A stretch of 64,000 bases of DNA, taken from NCBI RefSeq assembly GCF_001522585.2, contig NZ_CP013374.1:1-64000 (forward strand), read 5' to 3'. Both the position numbers and the translations under genes were made by a program. The DNA is from Burkholderia sp. NRF60-BP8. Its GTDB lineage: Bacteria; Pseudomonadota; Gammaproteobacteria; Burkholderiales; Burkholderiaceae. The notes beneath the pieces are model-generated. The model was not told the DNA's origin, did no database searches, and worked only from the letters and a program-made list of their open reading frames with translations. Shown piece after piece: positions 51,775-60,048 of the stretch (position 1 is its first letter; the number at the start of each line of letters is the position of its first letter).

Positions 51775-53444
51775 TGCGCGTCCCAATCATGCGAGTTTTG
51801 ATGAGTTCTACAACGTCCAAGCGTTTGCGCCTGGCGGGCGCGTTTTCTCTTTCTTTGTTTTTTGCATGTACGGCCTGCTCGATGAACGATTCCCTGCCGC
51901 GAAATATGTCGCTCGACGCTTTCAATCCACATCGCGAATCGTTTGATTGCGTGCACGAAGCTGCCGTGGTTCCGCCTGTTGATCCGGAGGCCGATCGCTG
52001 GAATCAGCAGGCGATGAAAATGACGAGCGCGTTGCTGTGGCCAAACCAGCGTGATTATGCGGGTGCCGTCGCGCTGTGGACCAAGGCTGCCGAGCGCAAG
52101 CACTGGAAAGCCATGCTGAACCTTGCAAATGCCTATGCTCAGGGGCTGGGTGTCGACCGCAACAGTGAGCGTGCCGTGCAGATCACCGAGCAGGCGATGA
52201 AACTGGGTATTCCTGCTGCCTACGATCTGATGGGGACTTATTACATGAACGGGGTTGGGGTAAAGCAGGATTCCAGCCGTGCGTTCGCATTCTGGCAACT
52301 TGCTGCGGACAAAGGCAGCCCGAGCGCCATGGCTTATTTGGGTAGCAAGCTTGACGCAGTCTACGACGACCCGAAGTCGGGCTTCTGGGGAAATCGAAAG
52401 GTTGCACTCAAAATGCTTGAATGCGGTTTCGCTCAAGGTAATGGAGATGCAGCATATGCTCTCGGAACAACGCTCGTCGGTTCCGATAAATCGCTCGGTG
52501 AAGACAACGCGCAAGCCCTCAAGGTTCTGCATGAAGGCGTGAAATACGGGAGTGCCAAGAGCGCGGCGTATCTGTTCGGTGCGTTTGACGACGGCGATCC
52601 CGTGGTCGGCAATGTGAAGGATCGTGCCCGTGCCGAGCGCTACAGTGTCCTTGCCGATCGTCTCGAGCGCGACCCCGACCTGCGTCTGCCGAATCTGGAC
52701 AAGGTCGTGCCGCTACCGCCCACCAAGCTGCCCAAGTGGGATGGCAACAAGGAGATGTTGATCGACGCGGCGAAGGCGGTGACGTCCATGCCGGTGTCGC
52801 CGGTCAAACCCGCGGCGCATCCCGCGTCTCTGCGTACGGGGCGCGCCTATGTGCCCGACGGCTATATGCTGCCGGAGAGGCCGCAGGTCGCCGTTCCTCC
52901 ACAGGCGGAAACGACGGCCGCTCCTGTCGGTGGTTACTGGCTCGCTCAACTGAAATATCCGACCACCGAACGCCATTTCGCATGGAATGCGGCTCAGGTA
53001 CCGATGCATTACCGGAACGAGGAACTGTTCGATCGGAGCCGCCCCGGTTTGATGCCCGAGGACGGTCGGATCTTCTTCCACTATGTCGGGGATGCGATTC
53101 CGATGCCTGTGCAGCCGGTGGAATCGCATCCGCGTGTGACGCAGGGTATTGCGCGCGTCGCCGAATTTCCCGACCCGGCCATCCGGTGTCGCGGCACACG
53201 CACGTGCCCGGTGACGGGCATCTGGCAGGCCGGTGTGGCAGACGATCATCATCGGGCGGCCACGTTCAATCAGTGGTATCGCCAGGCCTACGTGTTGCAG
53301 GGTGATGCGTTCCCCGACCCACGGGCCATGCATCTGGACGTATCGCCGGCGGACGTGACGTGGACGTGGTGGAACGAAGCCAATCACCTTGGATTCGCGA
53401 AGCTGCCTCAGGTCAGCGTCGGCAACCCTTCCGAGAACGCTTGA
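51774..53444 (+). CDS. Sel1-repeat lipoprotein, probable immunity protein of the phospholipase
   Basis: A 556-residue exported protein. A basic start, hydrophobic helix and FFAC/CTAC lipobox (Cys32 or Cys35) indicate a lipoprotein facing the periplasm. Residues about 80-300 carry Sel1-like (TPR-type) repeats, e.g. AMLNLANAYAQGLGVDRNSERA, AYDLMGTYYMNGVGVKQDSSRA and AMAYLGSKLD. The C-terminal 230 residues are of unknown fold. Sel1-repeat lipoproteins next to Tle5 effectors are known immunity proteins. TAATG overlap with the effector ensures coupled synthesis. The long C-terminal part is unusual. Confidence 0.7.
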   Translation: MRVPIMRVLMSSTTSKRLRLAGAFSLSLFFACTACSMNDSLPRNMSLDAFNPHRESFDCVHEAAVVPPVDPEADRWNQQAMKMTSALLWPNQRDYAGAVALWTKAAERKHWKAMLNLANAYAQGLGVDRNSERAVQITEQAMKLGIPAAYDLMGTYYMNGVGVKQDSSRAFAFWQLAADKGSPSAMAYLGSKLDAVYDDPKSGFWGNRKVALKMLECGFAQGNGDAAYALGTTLVGSDKSLGEDNAQALKVLHEGVKYGSAKSAAYLFGAFDDGDPVVGNVKDRARAERYSVLADRLERDPDLRLPNLDKVVPLPPTKLPKWDGNKEMLIDAAKAVTSMPVSPVKPAAHPASLRTGRAYVPDGYMLPERPQVAVPPQAETTAAPVGGYWLAQLKYPTTERHFAWNAAQVPMHYRNEELFDRSRPGLMPEDGRIFFHYVGDAIPMPVQPVESHPRVTQGIARVAEFPDPAIRCRGTRTCPVTGIWQAGVADDHHRAATFNQWYRQAYVLQGDAFPDPRAMHLDVSPADVTWTWWNEANHLGFAKLPQVSVGNPSENA

Positions 53445-53454
53445 CGGAGCAGAG

Positions 53455-53757
53455 ATGCGTAAATCGACGATTGCCGCTACGGTGTGTGTCGGAGGGCTGA
53501 TCCTGGCTGCCTGGGGCGCGATTGCAACAATGGGGGCCGTGGCGCAGATCAGCGGAGGTAGCTACGGTTCGCACGATGTAAGCGATTTCGCGATCGAGAA
53601 CTTCCTGTTTCTCGGTCCGCTGCTTGCGTTGGGTGGTCTGGTCGCATGGTTCGCCAGCCGAGATTCGGCAACATCCGACGACGATGGTGATGAGCAACCG
53701 TCGGGCAAGGATGAGCGCAATCCGGCTGCTCCCGCGCACCGGGACGCAGGCCAATGA
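53455..53757 (+). CDS. small two-helix membrane protein
   Basis: A 100-residue protein: helix 1 TVCVGGLILAAWGAIATMG, an extracytoplasmic loop, helix 2 FLFLGPLLALGGLVAWFA, then a highly charged tail DDDGDEQPSGKDERN. GGAG lies 6 bases before the ATG. No family recognised. It follows the lipoprotein gene by 10 bases and overlaps the pentapeptide gene by 4 (ATGA), so belongs to the island operon. Confidence 0.6.
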   Translation: MRKSTIAATVCVGGLILAAWGAIATMGAVAQISGGSYGSHDVSDFAIENFLFLGPLLALGGLVAWFASRDSATSDDDGDEQPSGKDERNPAAPAHRDAGQ

Positions 53758-54257
53758 GCAGTGCCGAAATAATCCACAAGCACGATCAGTGGCGCAAGGG
53801 CGTGGGCGGCATGCCTGCGGGACTGTCTGGTCAGGCGGACAGCTCTGCCTATGCCGGCCTCGATCTGGGTCTCGCGCAATTTGTCGGTAGCAGTTTCAGC
53901 GGCAGCAGTTTCACCGGAACGTCATTCCGGCAGGCCGGCTGGACGGGTTGCCGGTTCTCGGCGTGCACGTTCACCGGTTGCGATTTTGCGGAGATTGCGA
54001 TTTCCGGATGCACATTCGTTGATTGCAGCTTCAACGACGCTGCTTTTCAGGGCAGCGCTTTCAACGACGTGAAATTTCTCGGATGCAAGTGGAACGGTGT
54101 CAGGTTCGACGGCAACACGTGGCATTCGGTGCAGGTACTGAACTGTACCGGCACCACGATTGAAGCTCACGGCCTCAAGGGGCTCGACGTCGACTTCACG
54201 GGAAGCTATTTCGAGCATCTGGCCTTCGAGGATACGGAAATCAACGGCGGGCATTGA
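53754..54257 (+). CDS. pentapeptide-repeat protein
   Basis: A 167-residue protein. From about residue 38 to 125 it reads as A(D/N)LXX-type repeats: AQFVGSSFSGSSFTGTSF, CRFSACTFTGCDFAEI, CTFVDCSFNDAAFQGSAF. Such a right-handed quadrilateral helix mimics DNA shape or scaffolds proteins. Overlaps the membrane protein gene by an ATGA. Many Cys within repeats (SGCTFVDC) are unusual. In T6SS islands such proteins have been seen beside effectors; the role here is open. Confidence 0.75.
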   Translation: MSSAEIIHKHDQWRKGVGGMPAGLSGQADSSAYAGLDLGLAQFVGSSFSGSSFTGTSFRQAGWTGCRFSACTFTGCDFAEIAISGCTFVDCSFNDAAFQGSAFNDVKFLGCKWNGVRFDGNTWHSVQVLNCTGTTIEAHGLKGLDVDFTGSYFEHLAFEDTEINGGH

Positions 54258-54824
54258 GTCGAGATTGCCTTCGTTGCGGGTTTCGTCGACGTAGCGGCAA
54301 GTCGGCCCGCGATGGTTACTCTCTGCGTACTCGGTCGCGTACCGCAGCGCTACTGAAAATGGCGCTCCGTCGGATCAGCGTGCGCGCATGCTTGGCACCA
54401 TCCCCAAACCGCCCGATCTCGGCTCGTCGATACCAGAAAAAAACATCATTCCGCGTAAAGAAGCATGCCAGCGATCGGGTGCAGCCGCCCGCCGATCGCC
54501 CGCCGCAACGCGCATGTGCGTACCAAAGGTGTTCGTTCAATGTCGCTAAGGGGGCGGATGGACTGATTTGGGTTCCTGATACTTGAAAGAATTGTCGGGA
54601 ACAGTCGCGGCCGCGCGTGTGCTGCCCGCCCGCTCGAACGGCATGTAGTTCGACCAATGCGCGCCTTCTCGCGCGTCCGGACACCGGCGACCTCGGAATC
54701 CTCGCGCACGCCGCTCGCCCGCGGTGCCGACCGACTTCACAGCCCCCTCGCACGGTTCGTCCCTGCAACAGTCCCGCCGAAATTTCCGGCCGGGCCGTCG
54801 CACATCCCTTTCCCGGAGAACCCC
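54258..54824. other. spacer between the T6SS island and the reb locus
   Basis: 567 bases, the right edge of the A+T-richer region. No gene with family support. It must contain the promoter of the reb operon, but no clear box was recognised. A 34-codon ORF starts just beyond it (listed separately). Confidence 0.4.
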
Positions 54825-54929
54825 ATGCGATATCCCTTGCAGCATACCGACCAGCCCGTCGTCGCGCGGCGCCCATCCGAACCGGAACCTCACGCACCCG
54901 CGCCGCGGGCGAATCTCGAGGAGGTATGA
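54825..54929 (+). CDS. possible small ORF at the head of the reb operon
   Basis: 34 codons, starting MRYPLQHTDQPVVARRPSEP, with GGAG 6 bases upstream and its stop 3 bases before the next ATG, whose ribosome site GGAGG sits in its last codons. Too short for a family call; the good ribosome site and close spacing favour translation. Confidence 0.4.
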   Translation: MRYPLQHTDQPVVARRPSEPEPHAPAPRANLEEV

Positions 54930-54932
54930 GCC

Positions 54933-55571
54933 ATGAGCAACGACACACTCGCCCCCCTGCTGCGCCAGATCGCGGAGAAGCGCCTGGGCCGGTCGCTCGA
55001 GCCGGGCGATGAACAGGCATTGCTCGCGCGGCTGTCGAGCGGGCAGGGGAACCCGTCGGCGCCCGCCGCTGGCCCGGCCACGCAGGCGAGCGCCGCGAAG
55101 CCACCCTTGCCGCAGTTGAAAACCCGGCGCGAAGCGCGCGAACAGATCAAGCATTTTCTGCAGCTCAACCAGCAAAAGGCGTACGAGAAGATGCGCGGCA
55201 TCCTGCAGACGATCGACACGCAGAACGAGACGACCCTCGGCATGCTGGCATCGGAACAGCAGAAGGTGTCGGGCGTACTCGACGCGCACGCGCCGGGTGA
55301 CGACGCGCGGGCCGGCGCGGCGGAGATCCAGGACAGCACGCGCGAGGCGCTGACGATGATCGGGGAACAGCTGACGGGCCTGATCCGGCAGGAAATCGAA
55401 ACCTGCTTCCGCCAATACGGTGATGCGCTCGCCGAACGGCTTGCCGAACGGCTCGCCGTCAGGCTCGACGCGATGGAGGACAGGTTGCGAACCATCGGCG
55501 CCGATCCGGCCGAACCGTCCGAACCCGCCGCCGCCGTTCACGATACGCCCGGCCCAGCGTCCATGGAGTAG
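54933..55571 (+). CDS. helical coiled-coil protein of the reb locus
   Basis: A 212-residue, mostly helical protein not recognised. An Ala/Pro-rich linker (residues 36-58) separates a short N-terminal helical part from a long helix (TRREAREQIKHFLQLNQQKA onward to about residue 185) with heptad-like spacing. It has strong GGAGG ribosome binding, no signal peptide, and precedes the first rebB gene by 79 bases. Inference: an accessory or assembly factor. Confidence 0.55.
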   Translation: MSNDTLAPLLRQIAEKRLGRSLEPGDEQALLARLSSGQGNPSAPAAGPATQASAAKPPLPQLKTRREAREQIKHFLQLNQQKAYEKMRGILQTIDTQNETTLGMLASEQQKVSGVLDAHAPGDDARAGAAEIQDSTREALTMIGEQLTGLIRQEIETCFRQYGDALAERLAERLAVRLDAMEDRLRTIGADPAEPSEPAAAVHDTPGPASME

Positions 55572-55650
55572 CACGCGGGTCATGCGGCCGAACGCGGAAC
55601 CGGCCGGCCCCATGTGCGACCTCTCAACTACGTGAACCAAGGAGCTACAA

Positions 55651-55986
55651 ATGGCTGATACGTGTCAAGTGTGCCAGGTCAATCCCGCGATTACCGATGC
55701 GGTCACACAGGTCAACGTCAAGGTGGTCGCGGAAGCGCCGGCAATGGCGATGGGCTCGCTGTACCAGGCCCAGAGCCACTCGCTCAGCATCCTGTTCGAG
55801 AACGCGGTGCAGCAGCAGTCGCAGGCCGCGATCCAGTCGCAAACGTCGACGAACGTGGGGACGATGCAGCTCTACACGATCGGGCCGGAAAGCGCGGGCG
55901 CGGCCGCCACGGAGATCGGCGCGAACGGGATCATTTCCATTCTGGCCGACGTGATCGCGATCGGGAAGGCAGTGACCAAGCAGTAA
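55651..55986 (+). CDS. RebB-family R-body protein 1
   Basis: A 111-residue structural protein of the RebB family that polymerises into R-bodies, pH-responsive coiled ribbons. ITDAVTQVNVKVVAEAPAM is the family signature, then GSLYQAQSHSLSILFENAVQ. It has a CxxC (CQVC, residues 5-8) before the signature, shared with RebB 2 only. AAGGAGC precedes the ATG. Near-identical layout with RebB 2 points to tandem duplication. Confidence 0.85.
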   Translation: MADTCQVCQVNPAITDAVTQVNVKVVAEAPAMAMGSLYQAQSHSLSILFENAVQQQSQAAIQSQTSTNVGTMQLYTIGPESAGAAATEIGANGIISILADVIAIGKAVTKQ

Positions 55987-56176
55987 GGCCTCATCGCAGC
56001 GCCGCGGTCGAGCGGCGGCGCAGGCGGCACGCGCCGCCGATACCGCCGCCGCGCCGCGGAGTCGCAGCATGACCGCCGGTGCCTGACCCACGGTGCCGTG
56101 CGGTGTTCCGGAGCAAACGACAGAGCGGGCGGAGCCGATTCGATGCGGTGCCCGTTCGCGAACCAGGAGAAATACG

Positions 56177-56527
56177 ATGCCGAATGACGCAAACGACCAG
56201 AAGGACCCCTGCAAGACTTGTACGGTCAACGCCGCGATCACCGACGCGGTCACGCAGACCAACGTCAAGGTGGTCGGCGAAGCGCCTGCGATGGCAACGG
56301 GCTCGCTGTACCAGGCCCAGAGCCATTCGCTCAGCGTGCTGTTCGAGAACGCCGTGCAGCAGCAGTCGCAGTCCGCGGTGCAACTGCCGACCTCGACGAA
56401 CGTGGGCACGATGCAGCTGTACACGCTCGGGCCGGCGAGCGCCGGCGCCGCCGCGACGGAAATCGGCTCGAACGGCGTGCTGTCCGTACTGGCCGACGTG
56501 CTCGCGCTCGGCCAGGCGCTGGCCTGA
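56177..56527 (+). CDS. RebB-family R-body protein 2
   Basis: A 116-residue paralogue of RebB 1, signature ITDAVTQTNVKVVGEAPAM, followed by ATGSLYQAQSHSLSVLFEN. Again a CxxC (CKTC) precedes it. The AGGAGA ribosome site supports ATG 56177. R-body loci typically need at least two RebB-type subunits of unequal size; these two are the most alike of the four. Confidence 0.85.
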   Translation: MPNDANDQKDPCKTCTVNAAITDAVTQTNVKVVGEAPAMATGSLYQAQSHSLSVLFENAVQQQSQSAVQLPTSTNVGTMQLYTLGPASAGAAATEIGSNGVLSVLADVLALGQALA

Positions 56528-56704
56528 CGCGTAAGCCGGCGTCGGCGCCGGGCGGCGGCCCCGCGGTGGCTGCCGCCCGGCGCCCGACGTCGTGTCGACG
56601 CCCGTGGCGGCGGGGCGCCCTGCCGCGCATCGACGGCGCCGACCGACCGACTGACGCCTTCGCCATGATTGCGCCTCGGCGGCGCGCACACCAGGAGCAA
56701 CGAC

Positions 56705-57028
56705 ATGCCGGAACAGGTTTCCCCTGCGATGACCGATGCAGTCACGCAAGCCAACGTCAAGGTGGTGGGCGAAGCGCCCGCCGTGGCCTTGGGCACGCTC
56801 ATGCAGTCGAACAGCCATGCGTCCGCGATCCTGCTTCACAACGCGGTGCAGATGCAGGCGAACCAGGCGGCGTCCAATCTTGCCGCCACGACCGTCGGCA
56901 TCATGCAGCTCTATGCCGGCTCGCCGGTGGCGCTGGCCAGCGCGGCGCGGTCGGCGAACGACAACTTCGTATCGCAACTGGCCGCCGTCGCGCAGTTGAT
57001 GAACGCCATCGGCCACGGGCGCGGCTGA
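56705..57028 (+). CDS. RebB-family R-body protein 3
   Basis: A 107-residue RebB-family protein: MTDAVTQANVKVVGEAPAVALG then LMQSNSHASAILLHNAVQMQ. It lacks the CxxC of copies 1 and 2 and is more diverged in the C-terminal half. AGGAG precedes the ATG. A terminator-like hairpin follows before the convergent Crp/Fnr gene. Confidence 0.85.
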   Translation: MPEQVSPAMTDAVTQANVKVVGEAPAVALGTLMQSNSHASAILLHNAVQMQANQAASNLAATTVGIMQLYAGSPVALASAARSANDNFVSQLAAVAQLMNAIGHGRG

Positions 57029-57047
57029 CCTGCGGCTGACCGTTACG

Positions 57048-57070
57048 GCGCGCCGCGCAACCCGGCGCGC
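57048..57070. terminator. hairpin between rebB 3 and the crp-like gene
   Basis: GCGCGCCG, loop CGCAACC, CGGCGCGC: a perfect 8-bp stem in the 96-base convergent gap. No T-run. Closes the first reb transcription unit. Confidence 0.5.
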
Positions 57071-57124
57071 GCCACCTGCCCGCACGGCGGCGCTGCATGA
57101 CGCATGCGCTTGCCGGGGCGGGTG

Positions 57125-57799
57125 TCAATTGGCGTCGGCGATGGTCCGGAGCCGCTCCGGTTTCTCGATCGTCACGCCGTGTTCGTGTAGCCGGATCAGG
57201 CCGTCGCGCTGCATCTTCTGCAGGCTGCTGTTCAGCCGCGGCCGGCTGACGTTGAGCATCGCGGCGAGGATGCTCTGGCTCTCCGGCAGCGGCACCTCGA
57301 GATCATTCCCTTGCATGCGGTTCAGCAGATGGCGCGCGAGCCGTGCTTCGAGCCGGTACAGGCACGCCGACTCGACGAAGTCGCTCAACTGATGAATGTG
57401 CCGGCACAGCTGGTCGTGGACGCGCGCCATGAATTCCGCGTTGGCCTGCAGCGGCGCGAAGTGCTGGCGATGCAGCAGCAAGACGCGGCAGTCGGCACTC
57501 AACTGGGCGGTGAAGCTGCGCCGGTGCGCGCGAATCAGCGTGTTTTCGCCGATGAGGTCGCCCGGTATGGCGTGGCCGAGAATGATCTCGCGGCCGCCGG
57601 GTTCGTGCAGCGTCTTGTAGACGCGGCCATGGCGCACGAACGCGATGAAATCCTCCGGATCGCCCTTGAAGAACAACAGGCGATTGCCGTGTTCAGGCCA
57701 GGGCGTGACGTGCCGCTCGATATGGGCGAGGAGACTGTCCGGGAGATCGGTCAGTATCGGTATATTGCGCAGCGTTTGAGCGTCAGCAAGGGCAGGCAT
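57125..57799 (-). CDS. Crp/Fnr-family transcriptional regulator of the reb locus
   Basis: A 224-residue regulator. N-terminal cyclic-nucleotide-binding-like beta barrel (LLFFKGDPEDFIAFVRHGRV, residues about 42-61; GDLIGENTLIRAHR) and C-terminal winged helix (SILAAMLNVSRPRLNSSLQK). No Fe-S Cys quartet of Fnr is present, so it is probably not oxygen sensing through a cluster. Divergent from the sigma factor with 412 bases between; a TGTTAC...GTAACA palindrome sits in that gap. Likely controller of the reb genes. Confidence 0.8.
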   Translation of the reverse strand: MPALADAQTLRNIPILTDLPDSLLAHIERHVTPWPEHGNRLLFFKGDPEDFIAFVRHGRVYKTLHEPGGREIILGHAIPGDLIGENTLIRAHRRSFTAQLSADCRVLLLHRQHFAPLQANAEFMARVHDQLCRHIHQLSDFVESACLYRLEARLARHLLNRMQGNDLEVPLPESQSILAAMLNVSRPRLNSSLQKMQRDGLIRLHEHGVTIEKPERLRTIADAN

Positions 57800-58211
57800 G
57801 TTTTCCGCGCGAGGTTGTTTGACGATGCGGCCACCTAGCGAAAAACGCTGCCTTCGGCATTACGTGAAAAATGAATAACGAAAGAATTGAAATAATCGGC
57901 AGGCAGTCCGGACAGGGCGGCACTTCGGTGGCAAGCGCGCTGGATCGACCGACATGGAAAGCAGCATGCCGACGCACGGACGCATCGCGGCGGTAGTCGT
58001 TCTTTTTCATCGCAATGCCGTTATTCGGTCAGGCCCGGCGGCGTATCTGAAACGACGGATCGGGCTATGCCGGTGAATTAAAATTTCCGTTCATAATAAT
58101 CAAGAAAATTTACCGAAACCGATTATCGTTATATCGGTGTTACGCGGGTAACAGCGCCATTCCCGGTGTCGAATCGATTCTGTGTTTTCCATAAAAAAAG
58201 GAAGACACGGG
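57800..58211. other. A+T-rich control region between the crp-like and sigma genes
   Basis: 412 bases with no gene. Bases 58070-58150 are strikingly A+T-rich (AATTAAAATTT, CATAATAATC). Contains the palindrome listed at 58139. Promoters for both directions are expected; no unambiguous -35/-10 pair was found. Confidence 0.45.
58139..58154. promoter_or_regulatory. perfect palindrome TGTTACGCGGGTAACA upstream of the sigma gene
   Basis: TGTTAC, GCGG, GTAACA: a 16-bp perfect dyad of the size used by Crp/Fnr dimers, 57 bases before the sigma-factor ATG. Candidate operator of the divergently encoded Crp-like protein. Not found elsewhere in the locus by eye. Confidence 0.55.
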
Positions 58212-58769
58212 ATGACAACCTCGAACCAGCACGCTGCCCCGACGCCCGAGTCTTCGGCGCAGCAGCTCGATCGCACGTGGCGGGAAATGCAGGGGAAATT
58301 GCGGCGCCGCGCGCGCCTGTTGTGCAAGGGCGATATTCACCGTGCGGACGAACTGCTTTCCGATACCGCACTCAAGGTCCACATTTACCTGCAGCGCTCG
58401 CCCGAACGCGTTCGCAACCTCGCGGGCTTTCTCTTTCTGGCGCTGAATCACGCATTCCTCGATGGCGCGCGCCGCCGTCTGCGCGAAAGCGGCATGCTCG
58501 AATTCGACCCGGCCTGGGACGACGATCACGCCGTCGAGCTGGCCGGCCACGCGCCGGCGGTGGAGCAGCAACTGCTGCTTCGACAACAGCTGCTGCGCCT
58601 CGAGCAGGCGCTGTCGATGCTCTCCCCGCAGCAGCAAATGCTGTTCACGCTGAAGTTCGAGGAGGACCGGCCTTATCTGCACATCGCCGCGACGCTCGGG
58701 ATCAACGAGCCGCTTGCCAGAAAGCGCGTCGAGCTGTTGCGCAAGAAGTTGCGCGAGGAACTCGCGTGA
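58212..58769 (+). CDS. ECF-like RNA polymerase sigma factor of the reb locus
   Basis: A 185-residue sigma-70-family protein. Region 2 is REMQGKLRRRARLLCKGD and then RADELLSDTALKVHIYL; region 4 helix-turn-helix is LHIAATLGINEPLARKRVELLRKKL. AAGGAAGA lies 7 bases before ATG 58212. No anti-sigma gene is adjacent. Sigma factors and Crp-type regulators recur in proteobacterial reb loci, so it probably transcribes the RebB genes. Confidence 0.75.
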   Translation: MTTSNQHAAPTPESSAQQLDRTWREMQGKLRRRARLLCKGDIHRADELLSDTALKVHIYLQRSPERVRNLAGFLFLALNHAFLDGARRRLRESGMLEFDPAWDDDHAVELAGHAPAVEQQLLLRQQLLRLEQALSMLSPQQQMLFTLKFEEDRPYLHIAATLGINEPLARKRVELLRKKLREELA

Positions 58770-58883
58770 GCGCGTTCACGAATGCTGGCAGCCAGCGTTC
58801 CTGACTGCATGCACGGCGTCGATGGCCTGCCGGCCCGCCCGTTCCTTCAATCGCATGCCGGAGCCGAGATCCGAGGAGGCCTC

Positions 58884-59177
58884 GTGGCAGACAAAGTCAA
58901 TGAGCAGATTACCGACGCGCTGACGCAGACCAACGTGAACGTCGTCGCGGGATCGCCGGCCCAGGCGCTGGGCATGCTTTACCAGATGTTCAGCCAGGCC
59001 GTCGGCATCTCGGCGCAGAACATGACGCAGCAGCAGGCGGCGCTGAACCAGATTTCGAACGCCGTCGTGTCGAAGGCGGTGGCCATGATCCTGTCCGTCG
59101 AGGCGTCGCCGAAGCCGCCATCGGGCGGCGCGGCGCTGCCCGCGGCGGCCGGGCCGCAGACGGGCCCCACGCATTAG
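58884..59177 (+). CDS. RebB-family R-body protein 4 (GTG start)
   Basis: A 97-residue RebB-family protein starting at GTG, preceded by GAGGAGG at the right distance. ITDALTQTNVNVVAGSPAQALGMLYQ marks the family; the C-terminus is Pro/Ala-rich (SPKPPSGGAALPAAA). It is the most diverged copy and lies 114 bases after the sigma gene. Confidence 0.8.
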   Translation: MADKVNEQITDALTQTNVNVVAGSPAQALGMLYQMFSQAVGISAQNMTQQQAALNQISNAVVSKAVAMILSVEASPKPPSGGAALPAAAGPQTGPTH

Positions 59178-59206
59178 GACGCGACGACTATCTGGACACC
59201 TAAGTC

Positions 59207-59818
59207 ATGAACATGAAAGGTCTTTTGGATGGACGCGGAACAGGCGCGACGCAAGCGCCGGATGACGTCGCTAACGCCGCAGCCGAAGCGACGACGCAGG
59301 CCGATGCCGCGCCGCACGCCGCTGCTTCGGCAGCCGGCAAGCGTGCATGGCCGATCAACCGGCTGCGCAGGTTCACCGATGCGCTGAAGGCGCCGGACCA
59401 GATCGCGGGTGCGACCGGGGGCGCCCCGTCGGCGCTGAAGACCGTGCAGGCGATCAACGCGGAGGCGGCGTCCTACGCGACGACGCAGATATCCGTCGGC
59501 CCGAACATGATGATCACGCAGGCAGGCGGCATGGTCGCGCAGGCCGCGGCCAACTACTTCGAAGCGTCGACGTCGCTGGCGATCGCGGGCAAGAGCGTGC
59601 TGATGAAGGATCTGGCGCAGAAGACCATCGACGAGGACGTGAAAGGCATGGCGATGGATGCGGTGGGTCTGCTGTTGACGGACCTGTTTGTCGCGACCGC
59701 GGCGGTCGTCGCGGGCGCCGCGGAGGCGATCGAAGGCGAGGCCGCGAGCGTCGCGCTCGACAGGATCGACGAGAGCCTGCAGAAGTATCAGGCGTTGCTG
59801 GACAAGAAGGGCACGTAG
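59207..59818 (+). CDS. reb-locus protein with RebB-like middle
   Basis: A 203-residue protein not confidently assigned. Residues 1-45 are Ala/Thr-rich and disordered-looking; a helical middle (TQISVGPNMMITQAGGMVAQ, then AAANYFEASTSLAIAGKS) faintly recalls the RebB pattern TQxNV...; a hydrophobic C-terminal helix (LLLTDLFVATAAVVAGAAEA) may be membrane-associated. 29 bases after RebB 4, in the same operon. Possibly an anchoring or nucleating subunit. Confidence 0.5.
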   Translation: MNMKGLLDGRGTGATQAPDDVANAAAEATTQADAAPHAAASAAGKRAWPINRLRRFTDALKAPDQIAGATGGAPSALKTVQAINAEAASYATTQISVGPNMMITQAGGMVAQAAANYFEASTSLAIAGKSVLMKDLAQKTIDEDVKGMAMDAVGLLLTDLFVATAAVVAGAAEAIEGEAASVALDRIDESLQKYQALLDKKGT

Positions 59819-60048
59819 CGCACCTGGCGCACGCAGCGCGCGGCGCCGATGACGAACGTCGCGGGCAATCGCGTCGTGTGAACCGCGGGGCGATCGCCTG
59901 CCGTGCGTGCAGCGACACCGTATCGATCGACACGACCCGCCGGACCGTCCGGGCCGATGCGGGATGTGAGCGGCGGGCACGACGCACGTTCCGGTTGAAC
60001 GCGTCGCGGCCTGCTACCGGCAGTCCTGTCCAGTCATGAGGGGAACCC

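Noticed and set aside
57125..57799. Oxygen-sensing Fnr with Fe-S cluster
   Set aside because: The Cys cluster of Fnr is absent from the N-terminus, so the protein is called only Crp/Fnr family.
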